From the NCBI GenBank assembly GCA_025774555.1, contig JALGVT010000020.1, positions 1 through 64,000 of the forward strand: a stretch of 64,000 nucleotides of DNA, given 5' to 3'. The translations under genes were made by a program, and so were the position numbers. The number at the start of each line of letters is the position of its first letter. Position 1 is the first letter of the stretch. The DNA comes from a candidate division LCP-89 bacterium (lineage in GTDB: Bacteria; Electryoneota; B3-LCP). The notes beneath the pieces are model-generated. The model was given only the letters and a program-made list of their open reading frames with translations. It was not told the DNA's origin and ran no database searches. Of the stretch, positions 8,596 to 16,687 are shown piece by piece.

Positions 8596-9945
8596 TTGGG
8601 AAAGCTCTTATTGCGTTTGAAGGGTTTCGGTGGTGAAACCTGGTCATGGATGACCTATGATTTCGCCAATTCCGCCTTTGCCACTTCAATAATCGCGGTT
8701 ATCTTCAATAAATATTACGCCGGTGTGATCGCCGGCGGTCCTGCCGGCACCGATTTCGAGTTTTTCGGTTACCATTTCAACTTGCCCGGAGCCTCGCTGT
8801 TCCAACTCTCCGTCCTTTTCGGCACTCTGCTCACAGTTCTGATCAGTCCCTTTCTCGGTATCTTCGCGGATTTATCCGGCAAAAAGAAAAAGCTTCTCGT
8901 CCTGATAGTAATGATAGGAGGCGTTGCAACTGCGGGCTTGGCTTTTATCAATCCGGGCGACGCCATAGAAGGCGGTCTGCTCTACGGTATAGCACTCTGC
9001 ATGTTTCTTCTCTCTCTGAACCTGTATAATGCATTTCTTCCCCAGATATGCTCACCTAAAAATATCGGTCTCGTCTCGGGATTTTCCTGGGCAATCGGTT
9101 ATATCGGTGGAGGAAGCTGTCTTCTCCTGAATCTGATCATGCTGGAAAATCCGGAGTTACTCGGATTTGAGTCGGGGACTTTCGGTGTGGGACATGTCAT
9201 AATCTCTGTGGTGCTTTGGTGGTGGCTGTTTTCTCTTCCCACTTTCATTGGCGTGCGCGATAGACCGCCGCGGGTAGTTTCCGGCAATCAATCTGCCAGC
9301 CCGAAGCAGGTGATTGCCAACTTGAAAGAGACTTTCAAGGAGATGAAGCGTTTTCGTCAACTGTGGATTTTCCTCGTGGCATACCTGTTTTTCACAAACG
9401 GGATCGAAACGTCGATCAGCTCCGCTTCTATCTTCGGCGACGAAGAGCTGCACATGGATACGGGAGCGTTAATCGTTCTTTTTCTGATGGTTCAATTCGC
9501 CGCTTTTCCCGGCGCTCTGATCTTCGGTTTCTTAGTTGATAAGATAGGTAACAAGAAAGCGCTGACTATTGCTCTTATCGGCTGGATTATAGCGCTGACA
9601 TGGGTATTCAAGTTAGGCATCTTTTTTGATCCAGTTACCGAGTTTCACCTTGCGGCGGCGCTGGTAGGATTGGTGATGGGGGGGAGCCAGGCATCGGCGC
9701 GGTCGCTTTTTGCTTCGTTCACGCCGCCGAAACGTTCGGCAGAATTTTTCAGCTTTTACGGGGTAGCGGGCAGATTGGCATCCATGATGGGACCACTGAC
9801 GTTCGCAACGGTGAATACTGCAACACGCAGTCTGCGCATGGCGATTATTGCCATGGTCATCTTCTTTGCAATCGGTCTGATAGCGCTGACACGCGTCAAT
9901 GAAGCGGAGGGGATTAAAACTGCGCGTGAAGCTGACGCTGAATGA
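8596..9945 (+). CDS. MFS transporter, UMF1/Atg22-like family
   Basis: 449 aa, about 12 TM; signature ETWSWMTYDFANSAFATSIIAVIFNKYY; TTG start preceded by GAGGGA. Confidence 0.88.
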   Translation: MGKLLLRLKGFGGETWSWMTYDFANSAFATSIIAVIFNKYYAGVIAGGPAGTDFEFFGYHFNLPGASLFQLSVLFGTLLTVLISPFLGIFADLSGKKKKLLVLIVMIGGVATAGLAFINPGDAIEGGLLYGIALCMFLLSLNLYNAFLPQICSPKNIGLVSGFSWAIGYIGGGSCLLLNLIMLENPELLGFESGTFGVGHVIISVVLWWWLFSLPTFIGVRDRPPRVVSGNQSASPKQVIANLKETFKEMKRFRQLWIFLVAYLFFTNGIETSISSASIFGDEELHMDTGALIVLFLMVQFAAFPGALIFGFLVDKIGNKKALTIALIGWIIALTWVFKLGIFFDPVTEFHLAAALVGLVMGGSQASARSLFASFTPPKRSAEFFSFYGVAGRLASMMGPLTFATVNTATRSLRMAIIAMVIFFAIGLIALTRVNEAEGIKTAREADAE

Positions 9946-10035
9946 CCGATACCCTTTATTTCTGCAAGCTGCTATTGACATTTTGATAAAAGATAATTAT
10001 ATTGAAATTGATCTTCAGCATAACGTGGGAACGAG

Positions 10036-10410
10036 ATGATCCCGAGCCGAATCCTCATCGTAGATGATGAGGAAGACATCTGCGATCTGTTGTCGGATTT
10101 CCTGGAAGACAACGGGTACGAAACCTTCAAGACAAACACCGGTAAAGAAGCGCTCTCTATCCTGAAAGCTGCGCGTCCGCATTTAATGCTGCTGGATATT
10201 CGGCTGCCGGAGATGAGCGGAATAGACATTCTACGCAGCGTGCGGGAAATTGACCAGGAAGTCGGCGTTATCATTATGACCGGATATGACGACATCGGGA
10301 TTGCTCAGGAGGCATTGAAGATCGGCGCTTCTGATTTTGTAACTAAGCCGATCGATTTTAAATATCTGGAAACATCAGTGCATGTCAAGATCAAGGCGAT
10401 GCTCGCATAG
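10036..10410 (+). CDS. Response regulator receiver (CheY-like)
   Basis: 124 aa; RILIVDDEEDICDLL, LMLLDIRLPEMSGID, IIMTGYDD, FVTKPIDF. Confidence 0.9.
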   Translation: MIPSRILIVDDEEDICDLLSDFLEDNGYETFKTNTGKEALSILKAARPHLMLLDIRLPEMSGIDILRSVREIDQEVGVIIMTGYDDIGIAQEALKIGASDFVTKPIDFKYLETSVHVKIKAMLA

Positions 10411-10658
10411 GACCTGAATGTATTGCTTTAAAATGACCATTTAATGTGCTACAATTCACTTTCCCTCTCCATAGATATAGTAGGCTCGCCCCGACAATCC
10501 AATTTCCGCTGTATCTTTTATTGTACCTTTCTCACAGCAGGACACGAATTATACTTCCCCTCTCATCTGGAAACTCCTCACGCGCTTATATTTCCGATGA
10601 TAATTGACTAAAATCAGAAAAATCCAATTGAATTATCACAGTGAGTTGAATCAGAAAG

Positions 10659-12161
10659 ATGCTAAACAAAATCATTTGGGCTGGTTTATTTATTTTAGTA
10701 ATCCATAATCCGGGATTCTCGCAGGCGCCTGACTCGGTCTGGATCATGACTTTAGGCGGAGATGGTGCGGATTACGGATACAGTATCGAGCCGACTGCAG
10801 ACGGCGGTTTCATCGTAGCGGGGATCACCGCGTCCAGTGGGGCAGGACAGGGGGACGTTTGGTTGATCAAACTTGATACGCAGGGCGTCATCACGTGGGA
10901 TGTTACCTTCGGCAGAGAAGGAACTGAAGAGGGTCGCTATGCTTCGCAAACGTCGGATCTGGGATTTATAATCACAGGCGCTTCGCGTTCAAGCACTATG
11001 GAAGAGTATGATCTTTACGTTATAAAAACAGATCAGAACGGTGAAGAGATCTGGAGCAGTCTTTACGGCGGCGAGGGAGAGGAGCTGGGATGCTTTATAA
11101 GTGAAACTGCAGATAGAGGATTTATTGCTGTGGGGAGAACCGCCTCGTTTGGAAGCGGTGGGTATGATATATGGCTGGTCAGGTTAAGCTCTGGCGGAGA
11201 AATGGAATGGCAGAGAACTTATGGCGGCTGTGAAGACGATTTTGGATATTCCGTGCGGCAAACACAGGATGGCGGATACATTATAGCTGGATATACTGAA
11301 TCTTTTGGAAGCGGCAATGCGGATGTCTGCTTGATTAAAACAGATTCATTCGGTCAACAGTTATGGCTGCGCACTTATGGAGGGTATCTTAACGATTTCG
11401 GCGGGACTGTGCAGATAACCAGCGATGGAGGGTATTTAATCGCGGGGGAGACCTATTCGTTCGGATGCGGAGGCGGAGACATGTGGCTGGTGAAAACCGA
11501 TGGTGACGGCAGTGAAATTTGGAGCCGCACTTTTGGAGGGTTCGGTTGCGACGGCGGTTTTCCAGTTATTGAAACCTGTCAGGGAGAATATGTTGTCGGA
11601 GGGTGGTCTTCTGCCAGTGAAGCAGGACAGACGGATATAATGCTGGCGAAGGTGGATCAGAATGGTCATGACGCCTGGGCAAGAACTTATTCTGATAATG
11701 CTGCTGGAAAAGTCCTCGGGATTGTAGAAGAGGGCGACGGGTCCTATTTTTTAACGGGATATTCAGATCTTGATATTGAGCGTGGGTATGATTTGTTGCT
11801 CTGTCATCTGGTAGAAGATGACGGGGTAGGGATTAATACGCCATCGGAAATTGTCAATTGCGAGATGACTTTATATGCACCCTATCCCAATCCTTTTAAC
11901 CATACCACAGTCATCAGTTTCCAGTTACAAGTTGCAAGTTTAGTCAAGTTGGAGGTATTTGATATTAACGGGCGGAATGTAGGAACGTATGGCGGTGCGC
12001 CTTTACAAGGCGTCGGATTCGGGGAATCCAACCTACAATATTACTCCCCGGGCACACACCAGATCATCTTCGACGGATCTGATCTGTCATCGGGAGTATA
12101 TTTCATCAGAATAGAGCAAGGAGCTTCGCAGAAAACACAAAAGTGCATCATGCTGAAATAA
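10659..12161 (+). CDS. Secreted propeller-like repeat protein with C-terminal sorting domain
   Basis: 500 aa; signal peptide; repeated W.RTYGG..DFG.SV..T.DGGYIIAGYT.SFGSG..D..L.KTD..G; ends YPNPFN...SSGVYFIRIEQG. Confidence 0.85.
   Translation: MLNKIIWAGLFILVIHNPGFSQAPDSVWIMTLGGDGADYGYSIEPTADGGFIVAGITASSGAGQGDVWLIKLDTQGVITWDVTFGREGTEEGRYASQTSDLGFIITGASRSSTMEEYDLYVIKTDQNGEEIWSSLYGGEGEELGCFISETADRGFIAVGRTASFGSGGYDIWLVRLSSGGEMEWQRTYGGCEDDFGYSVRQTQDGGYIIAGYTESFGSGNADVCLIKTDSFGQQLWLRTYGGYLNDFGGTVQITSDGGYLIAGETYSFGCGGGDMWLVKTDGDGSEIWSRTFGGFGCDGGFPVIETCQGEYVVGGWSSASEAGQTDIMLAKVDQNGHDAWARTYSDNAAGKVLGIVEEGDGSYFLTGYSDLDIERGYDLLLCHLVEDDGVGINTPSEIVNCEMTLYAPYPNPFNHTTVISFQLQVASLVKLEVFDINGRNVGTYGGAPLQGVGFGESNLQYYSPGTHQIIFDGSDLSSGVYFIRIEQGASQKTQKCIMLK
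11915..11942 (+). repeat. Heptanucleotide repeat (cagtttc cagttac aagttgc aagttta) inside a coding region
   Basis: Four consecutive related 7-mers coding for the SFQLQVASL segment of the sorting domain. Confidence 0.6.
11998..12029. repeat. Tandem double palindrome in frame inside the sorting domain
   Basis: CGCCTT-TAC-AAGGCG (11998-12012) then GGATTC-GGG-GAATCC (12015-12029), both perfect 6-bp stems with 3-nt loops. Confidence 0.8.
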
Positions 12162-12295
12162 TCGTTTCAGATTTTAGCAAATATCTGCTGCAGGAGATCT
12201 ATTCAGGGGGAGACACTCCAATAAGGACCGGCATCTTTCTGACGTCGGTTTATGTTGGTTGGGTAAAAGAGTCTGTGATTGAACCGCCGATTTAT

Positions 12296-12448
12296 TTAGC
12301 GGGGTTCAATAGGAATCTCTTTCAGGAAATCAGCGATCGATTCATCCATGATCGCTTCATTATAAGAGAAATCACTCTCCTTATTTTCAGCGCTGGCAAA
12401 ACGAAACTCGAGAATTTCTTCGCTTTCACTGTTCTTTTCATTGTTCAT
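12296..12448 (-). CDS. Putative 50-aa acidic small protein (not in supplied ORF track)
   Basis: ATG at 12448 with GGAG 8 nt upstream; reads MNNEKNSESEEILEFRFASAENKESDFSYNEAIMDESIADFLKEIPIEPR*. Confidence 0.5.
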   Translation of the reverse strand: MNNEKNSESEEILEFRFASAENKESDFSYNEAIMDESIADFLKEIPIEPR

Positions 12449-12654
12449 GCAATAGTCTCCGGTTAGTCTGGTTCGTCAAGTTTTATTATCGGCAAAAGCA
12501 ATGCCAATATGGTGTTGAACTTGGAAACCAGGGCGGCGACCTTAATACCGACCCCGTATTGATACATTACCGGCGTATATCAGCCGGCAGAATTATTTAT
12601 CGTGTCACTTTCCTTTTGGTAACCCTCCTTTTCTCCAAATGCAAAAAAAAGCAC

Positions 12655-12683
12655 TTGACTATTAATTTAAAATGTTTTAAATT
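12655..12683 (+). promoter_or_regulatory. Sigma70-like promoter upstream of the TonB-dependent receptor operon
   Basis: TTGACT (12655-12660) - 17 nt - TAAATT (12678-12683); implies a leader of about 210 nt. Confidence 0.5.
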
Positions 12684-12901
12684 TCCCCCTGTTGCTGAAT
12701 TGTTCCCAATTTCCTCCGTTTTGTGCTTGTGATTTTAGCAGCGCACTTTTAGATAGGAATAAGTTCCTTTTATTTATTAGCAGGGAATCGCCAAAAAGTT
12801 CCCGGTTTTTTCATTTGATTTTACTTTTTAGCTCTTTCGTCCAGAAATACAAAGCCGATCTTTAGCGGTTTTTACGTTCGCTGAGATCTGGAGGTTACGT
12901 T

Positions 12902-15900
12902 ATGGCGCTCAAGCTCTGTAAACTTTCGTCTCTTTCAATCATAATCTGCGTTACGCTGCTTTTTAACGCATCTACTGCGCTGGCGGGCGGCGGTAAGATA
13001 TCCGGCACCGTGGTCGACGTCGATACCGGTGATCCGATCATCGGGGCAAACATCGAACTCGAAGGGACTACCCAGGGAGCTGCTACGGACATCGACGGTT
13101 ATTTTATGATCGTTAACGTTCAGCCGGGTCGTTACGACGTTTCGGTCAGTAGCATCGGCTACGTTCCTATGATTCAGCAGAGTGTGCTGGTTCAGAGCGA
13201 TCTGAATACCAAGCTGGAATTCAATATCGAAGCAACTGTTCTGGAAGCCGCCGAAGCCGTGACTGTGGTCTATATAAAGCCGAAAGTAGTGCTTGATGAG
13301 ACCGGTATGACACGGACTATGAATAGTGAAGATCTCTCCAGAATGGTGGTCAATAATCTCACGGACGTTATCAGCAGGCAGACTGGTTTCACCATCGATG
13401 CAGAAGGGAATATCCATGCTCGCGGTGGCAGGTCGGAAGAGACCATGTTCATGGTCGATGGTATGGACATTCGCGATCCTCTGGTGGGCACTCAGATCGA
13501 CTTCGACTTGAATGCCATGAATATCGAAGAGCTTCAGGTTTTAACCGGTGGTTTCAATGCGGAGTACGGGCGCGCCCAATCTGCAATCATCAACATCACC
13601 ACACGTGAAGGCAGGGATGACCAATACAACGGACAGGTCAAGTATGTCACAGACAACCTCATAGATGAAGCTTCCTATAACACGGATCGAGCTGAAATGT
13701 CGATTGGTGGTCCTATTCCAGGATCTAAGAGTCTGTTTGGGAAACCGATAACTTTCTTCTTTTCCGGGACTGCTGAGCTGACCGACACATACGTCCCCTT
13801 AGATATGAGCCGACCGGATAACGATTATCTGGGTATCGGCTTGGATTTGCCCGAGCGGACGGAGAACGAGTTTTATGGTTCCGTCAAATTAGCCTACCAA
13901 TTAGCCTCCAATAAAAAGTTAACGCTTACCGCCAACGAATTCTACAAGAAATGGGACATTTATCCTGCTGGTGAAGGATCAGTCGGCGGCAACTATGGAT
14001 GGCAGTATAAATACAACACCGTCAATCGTCCCTGGGCTGAAAGCTCGCGCGGGCAGGTCAATCTTAATTTCACTCACCAGATCAACGATCGGAGCTTTTA
14101 CGAGGTGCAGATCGGGCGTTTCCAAACGCACAGCAAGGTCTATCCGGGCGGTGAAGACGGCACTACCCTACCGGGTGATTTTACACTCGAAGATAACGCC
14201 GAGGACGTCTATAACTTCTATATAGACACCAACGGCGACGGCATCATTGACGTCGCGGACACAGAGAAACATATTCCCTTCCAGGGATTCGTAGATGCCA
14301 ACCTAAACGGTAAATACGATGGCTGGGGTGAAGGCTACGAAGATCTGAACGGTAACGGCATATGGGACAGCGGCGAGGACTGGGTTGACCTGAACAACAA
14401 CGGCATCTACGATTTCGCTGAACCGTGGATTGACCGGATCAATCCCGACACCGGTGAAAACAACGTGGGACAATTTGACCCGTGGGATGACTTCACCGAC
14501 ATGAATAGCAACGGTATCTGGGACGGCGACGAACCACAGCTTCAGGAACAGGACTGGAATAACAACGGCGTTTGGGATGGTGAGCGTTTCTGGGATGCTA
14601 ACGGCAACCAAACCTATGACGGTGAAGGCGAAGGGTACTTCGATGAGGGTTATTTCGAAGGCGCCAATAACGGCGTCAACGATCGCAAGATGAATTATGC
14701 TGATGATGAAGACGGAGGCGAGCCGTTCCATGACGGAGATTTTTACTACGACACCGGCGAACCGTTTATTGATGCTCCCGACCAGTTCGGATTTTACAAC
14801 GGAGTGTATGACTTAGGCGAAATTTTCTTCGATTTACCGAGTTCTTATACCAATCCATTCGCACTCGATTTCAGCTATGAATCGCCTACGTTGAATGGTC
14901 AATACGACGGACCTAACAGCTACTTTGACGAGTATGAGCTTTTCACCTATCATTCGGAAATGGGATTCGGCTACGATCCTTCATGGTCTGTGGGATATAC
15001 TTACGATCCAACTCAGCACGGGGCTGATTGGCCTGCGAATTTCTGGTTATACGAAGAGGGACGTTCGACCTGGTACAACATAAAGAACGTCATGGACGGA
15101 AACGACGACTATAAATACCGTTCCTTCAATCCACCCAACTTTCAATATGACGAGGGTGAGCCGTTCGAGGATTACAACGGCAATGGGGTGCGCGATGGGC
15201 TCGACTACTTCCTCAATCCGGGACAGTGGGATGAAACGGCATACTTCTATGATCGTTCCACGCTGGAATATTCTCTGAAGTTCGATTTTACCAGCCAGAT
15301 GACCAAATCCCACGAACTCAAGTCGGGCGCGGAGATAAAATATCGTGATTTACGCATGCAGTCCATACAGGGACCGGATCAACCGTACACCAACGTTGAC
15401 GTTCCTCTGCCTCCGGGCAGCCCTTATCCCGATCGCGGCGATACGCGTGACTTTTATGAATACCAGCCCTGGGAAGGTTCTTTCTACTTCCAGGACAAGA
15501 TGGAATTTGAGGGTTTAATCGTGAACGCCGGCATGAGACTGGACTATATCATTCACGATCCGGATCTGGTTAATGAGGCTGAGCAGATGGTTGAGGACAA
15601 CGAACCGGGCGCGCTTTTAGCTGACCGCGGCACCTACAGGCTCTCGCCCCGGCTGGGTATTTCGCACCCGATCACCGACCGCTCAAAACTCTACTTCAAT
15701 TACGGTCATTTCTATCAGGCTCCGCAGTTCCAGTATTTCTTCAAATCCAATTCGGGCAACATAATTCCGGGCGCATCCGTTGGCAATCCGAACTTGGAGC
15801 ATGAGAAAACAGTGCAGTACGCGCTCGGTGTGCAGACTCAGATTACGGATGATCTGGTTTTCACCGTCGAGGGTTACTATAAAGACATCTATGGGTTGAT

Positions 15901-16624
15901 TTCGACCGTGGCGGAGGAGATTGTTGCCGGATATACTCTTGACCGGTACGTCAACCTCGATTACGGGCGAGTGCGCGGTTTCGAAATATCAATCGACAAT
16001 AATTTCTCCCGCAATTTCAACGTGCAGGTGAAATGGGATTTCTCTTATGCCTACGGTAAAGCCTCATCCGCTCTGGCAGCGCAGGAACAGCGCCTCAGCA
16101 ACGTGCCGGTCAATAGAGACGAGCATCCACTGTCGTGGGATGAGACGCATAAGATCAATATCTTTACGTCGATAATCTATCAGAAAGGCGAACATCCTTA
16201 TCTGTTCGGATTTAAACTGCCGGACAATTGGCTGGTGACACTGGAATGGCGGTACGGTTCGGGTGAGCCTTATACTCCAAGCCGCTGGACTACCGGGCTG
16301 CCAACTAATCAGATTCGTGAAAACAGTGCTCGTTACCCCTGGCACGAAGTCACAAACTTGAAATTTGAGAAGTACTTTACATTAAAAGGCAATACACACC
16401 TGGTGGCAGGTGTTGACGTCAAAAACCTGTTCGATAGCGAAAACGTGCGTGAATTGTACACTGAAACAGGGAACGCTTACGACAGCACTCACCCGGACAA
16501 CTACGGCGATGCGTACAGCGAAATGTGGCCGGGTCCTTATAACGTCGGAACTGACTACGATCATAATTATCGTAATTACGACCCGCCGCGACAGGTATTG
16601 ATCAGCTTAGGAATCACTTTCTAA
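12902..16624 (+). CDS. TonB-dependent receptor with N-terminal carboxypeptidase-regulatory-like domain and Asp/Asn/Gly-rich insertion
   Basis: 1240 aa; GKISGTVVDVDTGDPIIGANIELEGT; plug MFMVDGMDIRDPL..GGFNAEYGRAQSAIINI; beta-barrel C-terminus ending ISLGITF; GGAGG RBS. Confidence 0.93.
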   Translation: MALKLCKLSSLSIIICVTLLFNASTALAGGGKISGTVVDVDTGDPIIGANIELEGTTQGAATDIDGYFMIVNVQPGRYDVSVSSIGYVPMIQQSVLVQSDLNTKLEFNIEATVLEAAEAVTVVYIKPKVVLDETGMTRTMNSEDLSRMVVNNLTDVISRQTGFTIDAEGNIHARGGRSEETMFMVDGMDIRDPLVGTQIDFDLNAMNIEELQVLTGGFNAEYGRAQSAIINITTREGRDDQYNGQVKYVTDNLIDEASYNTDRAEMSIGGPIPGSKSLFGKPITFFFSGTAELTDTYVPLDMSRPDNDYLGIGLDLPERTENEFYGSVKLAYQLASNKKLTLTANEFYKKWDIYPAGEGSVGGNYGWQYKYNTVNRPWAESSRGQVNLNFTHQINDRSFYEVQIGRFQTHSKVYPGGEDGTTLPGDFTLEDNAEDVYNFYIDTNGDGIIDVADTEKHIPFQGFVDANLNGKYDGWGEGYEDLNGNGIWDSGEDWVDLNNNGIYDFAEPWIDRINPDTGENNVGQFDPWDDFTDMNSNGIWDGDEPQLQEQDWNNNGVWDGERFWDANGNQTYDGEGEGYFDEGYFEGANNGVNDRKMNYADDEDGGEPFHDGDFYYDTGEPFIDAPDQFGFYNGVYDLGEIFFDLPSSYTNPFALDFSYESPTLNGQYDGPNSYFDEYELFTYHSEMGFGYDPSWSVGYTYDPTQHGADWPANFWLYEEGRSTWYNIKNVMDGNDDYKYRSFNPPNFQYDEGEPFEDYNGNGVRDGLDYFLNPGQWDETAYFYDRSTLEYSLKFDFTSQMTKSHELKSGAEIKYRDLRMQSIQGPDQPYTNVDVPLPPGSPYPDRGDTRDFYEYQPWEGSFYFQDKMEFEGLIVNAGMRLDYIIHDPDLVNEAEQMVEDNEPGALLADRGTYRLSPRLGISHPITDRSKLYFNYGHFYQAPQFQYFFKSNSGNIIPGASVGNPNLEHEKTVQYALGVQTQITDDLVFTVEGYYKDIYGLISTVAEEIVAGYTLDRYVNLDYGRVRGFEISIDNNFSRNFNVQVKWDFSYAYGKASSALAAQEQRLSNVPVNRDEHPLSWDETHKINIFTSIIYQKGEHPYLFGFKLPDNWLVTLEWRYGSGEPYTPSRWTTGLPTNQIRENSARYPWHEVTNLKFEKYFTLKGNTHLVAGVDVKNLFDSENVRELYTETGNAYDSTHPDNYGDAYSEMWPGPYNVGTDYDHNYRNYDPPRQVLISLGITF

Positions 16625-16687
16625 ACCAATGCTCGCCGGATACTCCTCAAATCATTGAGGGGGATTTGAAGCAGCAGGAGTTCACTT

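Noticed and set aside
12143-12466. 107-aa + strand ORF
   Set aside because: Overlaps the end of the preceding CDS, lacks an RBS, has no recognisable motif, and the opposite strand has a better small ORF.
14303-14731. 142-aa minus-strand hydrophobic/valine-rich ORF
   Set aside because: Antisense to the Asp/Asn/Gly repeat insertion of the TonB receptor; periodicity is inherited from the sense repeat.
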